NCBI GenBank assembly: GCA_016717725.1 | Contig: JADKFA010000051.1 | Span: forward strand, 1 to 17,651 | Source of the DNA: Bacteroidota bacterium | Lineage (GTDB): Bacteria; Bacteroidota; Bacteroidia; AKYH767-A; OLB10 | Direction: 5' to 3' | Length of the DNA stretch: 17,651 nt | Part shown: piece after piece, positions 1-8,035 of the stretch | Layout of the letters: each line of letters opens with the position of its first letter | How positions within the stretch are numbered: position 1 is the first letter of the stretch | Notes under the pieces: model-generated | What the model saw: only the letters and a program-made list of their open reading frames with translations | Databases searched by the model: none | What the model was told of the DNA's origin: nothing | Position numbers and translations under genes: made by a program

Positions 1-1
1 A

Positions 2-1401
2 ATGCAATTTGGAATATTGATGTATGCTCAAAATAATTTTAAAGCTTCTATCAGTTTCTTCAATACGGCATATCAATTGTTACTTCAAACAAAGGATACT
101 TTTAATTTTCTAACTTGTAACTATCTGTTAGGATTGGCTTATTTGGAAATAGGAAAATTTGATGATGCAGAAAAAACGCTGAACCAAACTTTATCTCAAA
201 CAAATAAATTAGGTTTTAAGCAACGTGAAATGGAGTGCCGACTCGGACTTTCTAAATTGTATTTGGAAAAAGCTGAGTTTCAAAAATAAATTGAATACAT
301 AAAGATGCCACTTGAGTATGCACAGTCTATTGAGAAGGAAAATTCGGGTAATCAAAGTGCTACATCAAGAACTGAATATATTTATGGGATGGCTGCTCTA
401 GGATTAAAGGATTTTAATACCGCCCAAGTAATGTTGGAAAATTCTTTTTTGCATTTAATGCCTTTGCGCAATTAATTACGAGCATTAAAACATCTGAAGA
501 CTTATTAATTTGTTTAGTCAAACAAAAAATTATGATGAGGCGATGAAGCAGATGAAGTATGTGCTGGAGTTCAAGGATTCTTTATCGAAGATGGAAGAGT
601 GAAAAGACGTTGGCTGTTTCAAGGATCGTCAAAATATTCAACAGCAGAATTCAAATTGAATTGCTTACTTTTCCAACAGGAAAAAGATAAAATCATTCGA
701 ATTTCTTTAATTACGTTAGCAGTCTTATTACTCATTCTTTCAGTTACTTGGTTTCAAAATTCAAATTGAGAAAGGAAACGAATCAAAAATTAGATGAGTT
801 ATTATTAAATATTTTACCCGTAGAAGTTGCAGAGGAATTAAAGCAAGTGGAAATGCCACTACTAAAAGTTATGAATTGGTTTCAGTTGTTTTTTGATATG
901 GTTGCCTTTACGAAATTAGGTGAAAAATTATCGCCAGCCGATTTAGTCGCTGAATTGCATTTTTGTTTTTCTGAGTTTGATAGGAATTAGTTCAAAGAAT
1001 AATTTAGAAAAATAAAAACCCTCGGAGATGCTTACATGTGTGTGGAGGAATTCCTGTAAAAATAATACCCATGCTTTTGATGCCATTTATGCGAGTCGGG
1101 AAATCATGGAATTTATAGAAAGCTACAAAAAAAAGGTACAAGATTTTAAAATTGAATTGCGTATTGGAATACATAGTGGTCCGGTGGTAGCAGGGTAGTG
1201 GGACTCAAAAGTTGCATACGATATTTGGGGCGATACCGTAAACATCGCTGCCCGTTTAGGAGCAAGCTGGCGAACCGGGAAGAATCAACATCTCCGAAAC
1301 ACATACCAACTTGTAAAGGATAAAATCCGTTGTAGCAGCCGCGGAAAATAAACGCGAAGTACAAAGGCGATATCAATATGTACTTCGTTTCCCATGATTG
1401 A
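2..1401 (+). pseudogene. TPR-transmembrane class III adenylate cyclase (5' partial, multiply frameshifted)
   Basis: The gene would make cAMP from ATP at the membrane. The first 95 codons form TPR-like helices (about residues 4-70 of this fragment). A membrane segment reading IIRISLITLAVLLLILSV lies near 690-750. It is followed by the signature LDELLLNILPVEVAEELK (about 790-845) and the cyclase core. Both metal-binding aspartates are present: FFDMVAFTKLGEKLSP (about 890-940) and KIKTLGDAYMCV (about 1011-1046). The later core reads RIGIHSGPVVAG and AYDIWGDTVNIAARL (about 1214-1258). Lysine in KIKT and aspartate in YDIWGD are the residues that select adenine over guanine, so adenylate cyclase is preferred. 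The end YFVSHD and stop fall at 1401. The 5' end lies outside the window. At least six one- or two-base shifts break the frame (for example near 290, 480, 600, 760, 990, 1050 and 1195), while the peptides between them stay conserved. Family identity is secure; whether the gene is functional is not. Confidence 0.85.
690..750 (+). other. Predicted transmembrane segment coding stretch within the cyclase gene
   Basis: An uninterrupted run of hydrophobic codons (IIRISLITLAVLLLILSV) sits between the TPR part and the cyclase domain. This is the usual place of the single membrane helix in Bacteroidota TPR-cyclase proteins. It places the catalytic domain on the cytoplasmic side. Confidence 0.6.
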
Positions 1402-1616
1402 TTTTGTAGGTGACACAAATTTTCACTTCGGATTATAAAGCTGTTAGCTTCGGCTGCAAGCTTCAAGGGGTGAAAAATTGGCAGGAAATATTTGTTCTCG
1501 AAATTTATTTCCACTGCGCCCGCTGCGTGAACGTTGCGACCGTTGCGTTTAATCGAGAATTTATATGCAAGAATAAAATTCCATTTTCAAATTTTCAAAT
1601 CGAAAAATCTTCAAAT
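1402..1616. other. Gene-free spacer between cyclase and RNase H genes
   Basis: The two genes converge here. No convincing coding frame is seen; the ORFs that cross it on either strand overlap conserved cyclase sequence or are low complexity. Bases about 1516-1560 hold a GTTGCG-rich stretch (gttgcgaccgttgcgttt) that resembles another stretch at about 2356-2398, perhaps a degenerate interspersed repeat. No clear terminator hairpin was found. Confidence 0.4.
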
Positions 1617-2255
1617 TTATTTCCTCCCAAAGTCAGCCGGAATCTCTCCCCAAACCTCCGTTTCCCATTTTAAAATTGGGTTTTTGTAGTCGTTGTTTTC
1701 TAGCCATTTTTCAGCTCTATAAATCAAATCAAACAACTCTCCATTTTTGCGATTCATCTCTAATTTAGTACCGCACTTTTTTTTCTTGATCCAAGTCATC
1801 GCTGTATTGGAATCGGTGTACACAATTTTAGTATGAAGCTCTTGCTGTTTTAAAACCGCTAATCCATGCACGATGGCTAAAAATTCTCCTACGTTATTGG
1901 TGCCTTGTTCGTAGGGGCCGCGGTGAAAAATTTCATCCCTCGATTGAAAATCGACACCTCGATATTCTAATAAACCTGGATTACCACTGCACGCTGCATC
2001 CACGCAAATACTATCCTTGTTCGGACTTCCTACATTTCCTTTCCCTGAAGTTGAAGAGGGTAAAGAGGAGTTTGCTTTTTTATAAATATGCTTTGCTGGA
2101 TTTTGTGAATACGCTAATTCAGCTTCCTGCTTGTTTGGATACGATTTGTATTTCGCATTGGGCCATCCCTCAATATTTTTCTTGCACTCGTCCCACGAGG
2201 CATAAACACCTGGACGACGTCCTTCCCATACCGTATAAAATTTCTTCCCCGCCAT
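1617..2255 (-). CDS. Viroplasmin-domain ribonuclease H (RNase HI type)
   Basis: Cleaves the RNA strand of RNA-DNA hybrids, as in primer and R-loop removal, in the cytoplasm. Residues 1-50 form the caulimovirus viroplasmin-like domain that binds hybrids (KFYTVWEGRRPGVYASWDEC, then a WPNAKYKSYP motif). A Ser/Gly-rich linker follows (about 60-80). Residues 82-212 are the RNase H fold. The catalytic acids are all present: D86 in SICVDAACSGNPG, E124 in NNVGEFLAIVHG, D148 in VYTDSNTAMTW and D208 in the C-terminal IPADFGRK. The 212-residue length is normal for this architecture, and the ATG start matches the beginning of the viroplasmin domain. The frame is intact, unlike its upstream neighbour. It converges with the cyclase gene and seems to be a single-gene unit. 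Confidence 0.95.
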   Translation of the reverse strand: MAGKKFYTVWEGRRPGVYASWDECKKNIEGWPNAKYKSYPNKQEAELAYSQNPAKHIYKKANSSLPSSTSGKGNVGSPNKDSICVDAACSGNPGLLEYRGVDFQSRDEIFHRGPYEQGTNNVGEFLAIVHGLAVLKQQELHTKIVYTDSNTAMTWIKKKKCGTKLEMNRKNGELFDLIYRAEKWLENNDYKNPILKWETEVWGEIPADFGRK

Positions 2256-2576
2256 GGTACAAATTTAATCTAAAAAGAAATCTATTGCTAAGACTGTTCA
2301 TAAATGAAGCGAACAAAGATGAAATTTTGCTTAGAAATCATCTCTAGAATATCCGTCGTAGCGCAGCCTTAGCGGTCTGCGCCTTAGCGAGAAAATTTAG
2401 CAAAGAGAATAAGCAAACAATGGCTTATCGATTCATCCTCAACGAGAAAATTTGGCTGAGCGAAAACTTTGAGTTACTATTGATTGTAGAATTAACATTC
2501 AACATTTATTTTTTTGATATAATAATTATTAATGCAAAAATAAAATTCATAAAATAGCTCGCTAAAAAGCAATCCC
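2256..2576. other. Gene-free spacer between RNase H gene and insertion sequence
   Basis: No coding frame is supported. The promoter of the RNase H gene must lie here, but no clear consensus was identified. Two direct copies of cgagaaaattt occur at 2388-2398 and 2443-2453. The first follows a CTTAGCG/TCTGCG-rich stretch (2356-2390) with short internal repeats. The spacer ends at the left half of the palindrome into which the insertion sequence went. Confidence 0.4.
2388..2453. repeat. Short direct repeat cgagaaaattt
   Basis: The 11-bp word cgagaaaattt occurs at 2388-2398 and again at 2443-2453. A related form (cgagaattt) ends the GTTGCG-rich stretch near 1553-1561. The role is unknown; these may be remnants of an interspersed intergenic repeat. 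Confidence 0.35.
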
Positions 2577-2586
2577 GATAGCTATC
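2577..2586. repeat. Left target-site duplication GATAGCTATC
   Basis: This is the left copy of a 10-bp direct repeat; the right copy is 4618-4627. With flanking TCCC it forms the left part of the palindrome TCCCGATAGCTATCGGGA. Because the word is itself palindromic, duplication could in principle be shorter, but 10 bp is what the flanks allow if the element starts with AACG. Confidence 0.7.
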
Positions 2587-2598
2587 AACGATTTTATA
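2587..2598. repeat. Left terminal inverted repeat of the insertion sequence
   Basis: AACGATTTTATA is the exact reverse complement of 4606-4617 and is the presumed transposase binding and cleavage end. Confidence 0.75.
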
Positions 2599-2771
2599 TG
2601 CCCTATTCATTTTAGTATTATTTAAATCTAAATTCTAATTCATAATCAAGTAACCATGGGATCTTTGGACAAATCCCTTCGTTTTTTAGTTGGTTTGAGA
2701 TGTCTGAATAATGATTTTGTAAGTTTAACTTTTTATGATCTCCATAATACGTTACTACTATTTTATTTTTA

Positions 2772-4403
2772 TCAACTCTTATATCTCCATCTAAATTTGT
2801 AAATTACATTCTCTGCTAGACTTTTTGCCGACCATTTACTATATTCATTTGGTAGTTGTCTTTTAAGCTGATGTGTTGCAGCTTGTGCTAGTAATGCTAA
2901 TGTTTGCTTGCCGTATTTTATATTGAGGTTGTGTGTTGATGCCCTAGACCAGCCGTGAGATTCTTCAAAGTTGAAAAACTTTTCTATCGTCCATCTTTTG
3001 GGGAAGTTAACAGATAATAAATTTACTGCTTCCTTGGTTGAATTAGTCAAAAAGCTCTTGTATTTATATTCTTCTTTTACTTCTCCTTCTCTTTGTATAA
3101 TAAGTCTTAGCTCAATTTTACTTTCACTAAAAGTATATACAGATTCAGCTATTGAATAACCTGCCCATATTCTTGAATATTCTTGTTCTTCATACACATC
3201 TGTGATTTTTTTAAAATCTGGTGCTGGCATCAATATTTCATACTCTTTATGTTGCACAAACCATTCAGCGATTTCGCTTGTAAAGTGCTCCTTGTCTGCT
3301 ACAAACAACCCTTTTTTTAGACCCGTTTTTTTAATCCTTTCCATTAGGTCAATTGTTGCAGATGCACATTTTTTTCCACTTGAACCATTAATGAAAAGCA
3401 AAGGTTGACCCGTGTTTGCATCTACACAAAAAAAGGATTGTAACACCTTTGTAGCAGAGGCATCTGGCTTTTTTCTTTTTTTGCTGGCGTAATCCTCTTG
3501 GTTGTAGAAATTATTCGATGAGGTCAATAGCATAAACACTCTCATCACTATAGTGTTCCTGGATTGCTCGAAGATGAAATATTTTTTCTTGTGCATCTGC
3601 GTAGTCTTCTACAGTGCAGCTATTTAATAGATTGTGTACTGTTTCGTCAGCAGCTAAAAATGAAAGTCCGTTCGCTATTGAAAATCCTTGGTTTGCAAGC
3701 GAACCTCTTTTTCTGAGTCTATTTACTCCAATGGCTGATTCATTCACAAGTTGCATTCCAATGTGAGTAGATAATGAGCTTTCTCCTCCTAGATTGAATA
3801 AACCCTTTAGTATATCCCATGCTCCCAATCGCATCAGCTCAGGAATTAATAGCCAAAGTCCAACATGTGTTCCTGATATTTTTTTTGATAGTTGCTCTCT
3901 TAAAAATCGTTCGTTTGTTACTAGCGTTGTTTTAGTTTTTATTAATTTTCTTTTGGTGCTTTGAATTTCAATATTTGTAATCTGGTCATTGGGGTTTAAT
4001 TTATAGCAGTTTTTTTTTGAATACCAAACTCGGTTATGGTACGCTCAACACTTCGCACACTAATTGTGATGCCTTGCTGGGATAATTTTTGAGCTATTAC
4101 TTCTGCGGAATCTAATGGGTTTAAAAAGCGATGACGAAGAATTTGCTTCATTACCGTAGTAGATCTCTTCGAATTCTGTTTGGGACCCGACTTCTTATCT
4201 ATTAATCCATCTAATCCTTTTTCTTTATACGCTTTTAGAAGTTGATAATATCTCTGTTCGGAGTAGCCATACTTGGCTATACTTTCCTTCACACCAATAT
4301 TATAAATACCTTCTATCAACATCAAGAATTTCAATGAAACTCCATCTTGGATATTTAATTTGCTCAAATCATAACCCTGGGTCTCTTTTTTATTTTTAGC
4401 CAT
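2772..4403 (-). pseudogene. DDE transposase with N-terminal helix-turn-helix (two frame breaks)
   Basis: Catalyses movement of the element. The first part (3996-4403, 135 codons, starting MAKNKKETQGYDLSK) is a winged/homeodomain-like helix-turn-helix region for end binding. At a run of nine A (minus strand of 4010-4018) a -1 shift continues into KNCYKLNPNDQITNIEIQ and onward in one open frame through LMRLGAWDILKGLF to about 3520. A second shift near 3520-3535, of +1 sense, leads into the catalytic half ending at 2772. Candidate DDE residues are D in VYAID, D in LFVADKEHF and E in KRWTIEKFF. The last resembles the Y-(2)-R-(3)-E signature of IS4-family enzymes with F for Y. Repaired length is about 543 residues. 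The A9 site could be a programmed frameshift, but the second break is not of a known programmed type, so the copy is probably inactive or mis-sequenced. Confidence 0.8.
4010..4018 (-). other. A9 slippery run at the transposase frame break
   Basis: Read on the minus strand this is caa-aaa-aaa-act. A -1 slip gives caa-aaa-aaa-aac-tgc and joins the helix-turn-helix ORF to the downstream frame without loss of sequence. A-runs of this kind drive -1 frameshifting in several insertion sequences; a missing base in the homopolymer would look the same. Confidence 0.4.
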
Positions 4404-4605
4404 AATAACACTAAATTAGTTTATGGCGGTAAATCTATATAAAAATATAATGAATTACAACTAACCCAACAGGATTTATACTGAAATGATCAACATCGTA
4501 ATATTGAACCAATTATATAACCGCCATAATTAATTTTAGTAAATCGGAATTTATAGCTAGCTAATATTACAATATTTAGATGGATAGACTAAAGTAAAAG
4601 CCCTT
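4404..4605. other. Non-coding right arm of the insertion sequence with an inverted repeat
   Basis: This is the region upstream of the transposase start. TTATGGCGGT at 4421-4430 and its exact reverse complement ACCGCCATAA at 4520-4529 are separated by about 90 bp, with partly similar A/T-rich flanks. It could be an operator pair or a second transposase binding site. No convincing Bacteroidota promoter (TTG, then TAnnTTTG) could be fixed. Confidence 0.4.
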
Positions 4606-4617
4606 TATAAAATCGTT
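4606..4617. repeat. Right terminal inverted repeat of the insertion sequence
   Basis: TATAAAATCGTT is the exact reverse complement of the left end at 2587-2598. Confidence 0.75.
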
Positions 4618-4627
4618 GATAGCTATC
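4618..4627. repeat. Right target-site duplication GATAGCTATC
   Basis: Direct repeat of 2577-2586. Together with GGGA it forms the right half of the split palindrome. Confidence 0.7.
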
Positions 4628-4631
4628 GGGA

Positions 4632-4779
4632 CGCAAAGAAGAGGAAATTAAATTTATAAGTAAATTTGGAATTAATTATAGAAATCTCAACTTCTCGATA
4701 GTTATCGAAATAGAGAGAAAAGAATGTTTATTTTTAATTTGAATAAGATCGAGAAGACTTTCTTTTGCAGTTAATAATA
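4632..4779. other. Spacer between insertion sequence and amidotransferase-like gene, with a degenerate palindrome
   Basis: No gene is seen. Bases 4696-4707 (cgatagttatcg) look like a worn copy of the same palindrome family, placed about 75 bp downstream of the stop of the minus-strand gene. It could form a short hairpin but is not followed by a T-run on that strand, so it is not called a terminator. Confidence 0.35.
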
Positions 4780-5622
4780 TCAATTTTTCTCTACCAAACT
4801 ATTCTCAATAATTTTTCCAATAGAGTCATTTAAAAAAGTTGGAATAATACAACCTTGTGTCAAGTTTATTTTGTCAGGATCGTTTAAATGTAATAACATT
4901 TCATCGTATTTGTCCTGTCCATGATGTTTTATAACAATTTCCTTTTTATCGGAACGCAATAAATAATGTAACATACCAATCGGATCTGCTTCAGGATGAA
5001 ACTGTGTGCCGATCATCTCTGGACTAAATCTGATTCCCATCACCGCACGTTCAAAATCTACATGAGGTCGATCTTTTTCAATGGCTAAGATCTCTGCCTA
5101 TTTTGTTGAGTCGCGTTAAGTCAGTTTGCACAACTTGCTAATCTTACTGTCAACAGCATGAAAAGGATCAGGTAATCCTTGGAAACAAGTTTCGTTTTTT
5201 TCCTGAATCTGTTTTGTGTATCGGAAAAATTCCAAATGCAGTGGAATGTCTTTTAATCACATCGGCCACATCCAAATGTCGACACATCAGTTGAAATGAA
5301 TGACAAAGAAAGAAACGTATTTTTATTCTTTGCAGATGATTTATTATGATTCCAAAGAGTATCGATTAAATTGAAATATTCTTTTTTCCCATTGCTCCTA
5401 CATCTTTCAAGTGGACTCCCAGGTCCGCCAGTGCTGATGTAAATATCAAAACTATCATCTGGAATTTCATCTTTGAAACGAACATCAAAAATTTTCCACC
5501 TTATTTTTAAATGGATAGGGTGCTATATGTTGTTTTAGGATTGATTGAATTCCTCTCATTCCTTCATTCGGCTCGTTGTTGTAGAGGTCGAGGATCGCTA
5601 AATTAATTGTTTGGTTTTCCAT
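4780..5622 (-). pseudogene. Class I glutamine-amidotransferase-like protein (frameshifted)
   Basis: A GATase1-fold protein, expected to hydrolyse an amide or gamma-glutamyl bond through a Cys-His-Glu triad. The ATG at 5622 begins MENQTINLAILDLYNNEPNEG. Conserved pieces follow in order: IYISTGGPGSPLE (oxyanion-side loop), FLCHSFQLMCRHLDVADVIK with the nucleophile Cys, FGIFPIHKT, then GIRFSPEMIGTQFHPEADP with the catalytic His and Glu. About 60 further residues follow, to VEKN and stop. The nucleophile elbow lacks the usual glycines (CHSFQ instead of GxCxGxQ), which suggests a subfamily that may not feed ammonia to a partner. Repaired length is 280 codons. Several one-base indels break it between about 5100 and 5520; the last 87 codons are clean. 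It is the last gene of the ligase cluster, 84 bp downstream of the GCS2 gene. Confidence 0.82.
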
Positions 5623-5706
5623 CTCACAACTGCTTGGTACAAACCGCACAGTTTTCTATTTTCTTAGATTAATTTAATTTTTAGAAAATGCAATTCTTCT
5701 TAAACG

Positions 5707-6802
5707 TTACAATCCTTGATTAGTTTCACTCACAATATAATCTACCACATCCTTTAAGTCACCAGTTGATTCATAGATTTTTAACTGTCTATCGGCCCCA
5801 GTTCCATTTTCAAGCATTTTTCGATGTACTTGATTTCATGTCTCGATCCTAAGTCATCCACAACATCATCCACAAATGCTAATAATTCATAAATGAGATC
5901 TTTGGTGGATACTTCTTTCTTGCTTTCCAAAATCAATCAAACTGCCTTCTATACCATAACGAGGCGCGCCATTTATTTTCATTGATTAAAGCACGTTTAT
6001 AATTTCTAAACGAAAGGTTTTTCTTTCATCAACTTATAATTTTTGCAACTAGAGCTTGAATTAAGGCTGCCAAAGCAATGGTTTCATTAATGCCCATGGG
6101 TACATCACAAATTCGAAATTCGATGGTCTCAAAGAAGGGATGTAATCTTAACTCCCACCAAATTTTCTTGCCGTTGTCGATGCAATTGGTTTTAATGAGT
6201 AAGTTAATATAGCTATCGTATTCAGCAACACTTTCAAAATAATCAGGAATTCCAGTTCGTGGAAATTTATCAAAGACTTTTGTACGATAGGATTTGAATC
6301 CTGTATTTCTTCCAAGCCAAAAAGGGGAATTGGCAGATAGTGCAAAAATATGTGGTAAGAAGTAGCGAGCTTGGTTCATCAGTTGTAAACCAATTTCACG
6401 ATTCGGAATTCCGACATGTACATGCAATCCAAAAATTAAATTTCCTCTTGCTGTGTCTTGTAATTTATCAACGATTTCATGATAACGCGGATGATCCGTC
6501 ATTTCTTGATCTTGCCAACGAGAAAAAGGATGAGTTCCCGCTGCTCCAAAGAGCAATCCTTGCTTTGCAGAAATTTCACCAATCATTTTTCGTAGGTAAG
6601 TAACTTCTCGTCGAGCTTCATCAATGTCTTTGCAAATATTGGTTCCTACTTCGACCACACTTTGGTGCATTTCTGCTTTTACTTGCTCCTTCAGCGTCGT
6701 CTTACCACCCTCTACAATTTGGTGCATGTGACTGCGCAATTCACGAGTTTCGGGGTCAATAATTTGAAATTCCTCTTCAATCCCTAAGGTAAACATGGTC
6801 AT
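5707..6802 (-). CDS. GCS2-family carboxylate-amine ligase (YbdK-type glutamate-cysteine ligase-like), frameshifted 3' third
   Basis: ATP-dependent enzyme of the GCS2 group, which joins the carboxylate of an amino acid (glutamate in characterised members) to an amine through an acyl phosphate. The clean first 257 residues carry the family motifs: FTLGIEEEFQIID (4-16), VGTNICKDI (52-60), ARGNLIFGLHVHVGI (118-132), KIWWELRLHPFFETIEFRIC (213-232). After codon 257 the frame is lost (stop at 6029), but the family C-terminus is readable across about four indels: KLMKEKPFV, RNYKRALINENKWRA, EGSLIDFGKQ, VSTKDLIYELLAFVDDVVDD and DVVDYIVSETNQGL with stop at 5707. Repaired length is about 365 codons, normal for the family. 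Start is the ATG of MTMF (MFTL two codons on is equally possible). It sits after a terminator hairpin, so it may have its own promoter. The true substrate is unknown. Confidence 0.88.
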
Positions 6803-6853
6803 AATTATTCGGATTGTTTTTGATGGGTGAGTCGTTGTTTTATTTTAAAAATA

Positions 6854-6888
6854 CACTCCGTCAATCTGGATTGCAAATTGACGGAGTG
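6854..6888 (-). terminator. Rho-independent terminator or attenuator hairpin between ATP-grasp and GCS2 genes
   Basis: A perfect 12-bp stem, CACTCCGTCAAT paired with ATTGACGGAGTG, encloses an 11-base loop. On the minus strand it is followed directly by TATTTTT. It begins 18 bases after the stop of the ATP-grasp gene and lies about 50 bp before the GCS2 start. It should stop or attenuate transcription from the esterase/ATP-grasp genes. Confidence 0.8.
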
Positions 6889-6905
6889 GGGATAACTAAT
6901 TTAAT

Positions 6906-7907
6906 TTATTTTTCAGATATTTCACCGACATGCTTAAACGACGGTACTGCGTTACCGATAGCTTTTCCCATGGTAGCCGTCTTCATATACGTGCCCCAGG
7001 TTAAGTTATCTGCATTTTCTTTATGTGCTTTTGCACGGTTGATACACATCATTGCCGCTGCTTCAATAACCCAATCGAAATTCTCTTGACCTACGCTGTT
7101 AATATCAGCGTCGGGCGCAGGATTGCAAAAATCAATAGCATAAGGAATGCCATCACGCACTGCAAATTCCACCGTATTGAAATCATACCCTAAAGCTTCG
7201 TTCAAACGGAACGTATAATCACGTAGCGTATCTAACATTTTTTGATCGGCATTAAATTTATTATGCACATAACGCAAATGATGTGGGTTACGTGGCTCAT
7301 ATTCCATGATGCGAATGTTATCTTGACCAATGCAATAAATTCGATAGTAAGAATCGAATTTAATCTCTTCTTGAAGCAACATCACAAGTTGTCCAGTGGT
7401 TTGATGCGATTGAAAAAATCCATCCGGTGTATCCAACTGATAAACGTTCTTCCATCCTCCTCCAGAATGCGGTTTCATGTATACGGGAAAGCCGGTGTAT
7501 TCAAACATTCCTTGCCAATCCATCGGCATGGCGAGGTTGCGGAATGACTCTTCACTCGTATCGGTTGGCCATTCGTTAGAAGGTAATAAGCAAGTTTTAG
7601 GAACGGGAATTCCTAAACGAGTAGCTAAGCAATTATTAAAGAATTTCTCATCGGCACTCCACCAAAACGGATTATTGAGGACCGCAGTTCCATTCAGGGC
7701 TGCATTCTTCAAAAAGGCTCTGTAAAAGGGCACATCTTGCGAAATTCTGTCCATAATAACATGGTAGTCAGAAGTTTCACCTTGAATAACTTTGTCGATC
7801 TTTAGAATTTCTGCATGAATTCCTTTGATGTTTTTAGAGTTAATTCTTTCTACAAGCGCATCGGGGAAGCTGCGCTCCTTGCCATGCATAATTCCTATCC
7901 GTTTCAT
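6906..7907 (-). CDS. ATP-grasp carboxylate-amine ligase (RimK-like fold), uncharacterised
   Basis: An intact 333-residue protein of the ATP-grasp fold, expected to activate a carboxylate as acyl phosphate and join it to an amine or thiol. Visible elements: an N-terminal domain starting MKRIGIMHGKERSFP (1-15); a FWWSADEKFFNNCLATRLGI helix (81-100); the ATP-binding lysine and glycine loop VYMKPHSGGGWKNV (K145, 142-155); hinge acids LLQEE (177-181); and metal-binding residues in TVEFAV (E247) and AIDFCNPAPD (D259, N262). The substrate side is not recognisable. It lies second in the minus-strand cluster, 128 bp after the esterase gene and followed by a strong terminator. Co-occurrence with a GCS2 ligase suggests sequential amide-bond formation on one small molecule, an inference from context. 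The start is the ATG at 7907, just before the conserved first strand. Confidence 0.88.
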   Translation of the reverse strand: MKRIGIMHGKERSFPDALVERINSKNIKGIHAEILKIDKVIQGETSDYHVIMDRISQDVPFYRAFLKNAALNGTAVLNNPFWWSADEKFFNNCLATRLGIPVPKTCLLPSNEWPTDTSEESFRNLAMPMDWQGMFEYTGFPVYMKPHSGGGWKNVYQLDTPDGFFQSHQTTGQLVMLLQEEIKFDSYYRIYCIGQDNIRIMEYEPRNPHHLRYVHNKFNADQKMLDTLRDYTFRLNEALGYDFNTVEFAVRDGIPYAIDFCNPAPDADINSVGQENFDWVIEAAAMMCINRAKAHKENADNLTWGTYMKTATMGKAIGNAVPSFKHVGEISEK

Positions 7908-8035
7908 AATGATTTTGCTTTAAATTGATGTACGAAGGTATAAAATATCGTGATGTCCTTTTCCTTTTTTGTCAACAATTCTTCCTATGAAAGGCGTAAA
8001 TTTACCTTCCAACGTAAGAATCAATAGCTGCCTAT

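Larger units (their letters stand above)
2587..4617 (-). mobile_element. Insertion sequence, IS4-like DDE type, 2031 bp
   Basis: The element is bounded by perfect 12-bp terminal inverted repeats, AACGATTTTATA at 2587-2598 and TATAAAATCGTT at 4606-4617. Beyond these the ends stay loosely similar for about 20 more bases (a shared tttta(c/g)tttagt-like patch). It is flanked by GATAGCTATC on both sides, and removing it together with one copy restores an intact 18-bp palindrome. It holds one transposase gene on the minus strand, broken at two places. Between transposase and ends there is only about 185 bp (left) and 214 bp (right). A 10-bp duplication fits the IS4 group, which commonly makes duplications of 9-13 bp; the exact family was not verified. 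Confidence 0.82.

Noticed and set aside
1146..1514. 122-codon minus-strand ORF
   Set aside because: It overlaps the conserved cyclase catalytic core read on the plus strand (GIHSGPVVAG, AYDIWGDTVN), and its own sequence resembles nothing known.
6340..6603. 87-codon plus-strand ORF
   Set aside because: It lies inside the GCS2 ligase gene, whose motifs are clear on the other strand.
7242..7725. Two overlapping plus-strand ORFs of 101 and 82 codons
   Set aside because: Shadows of the intact ATP-grasp gene on the minus strand.
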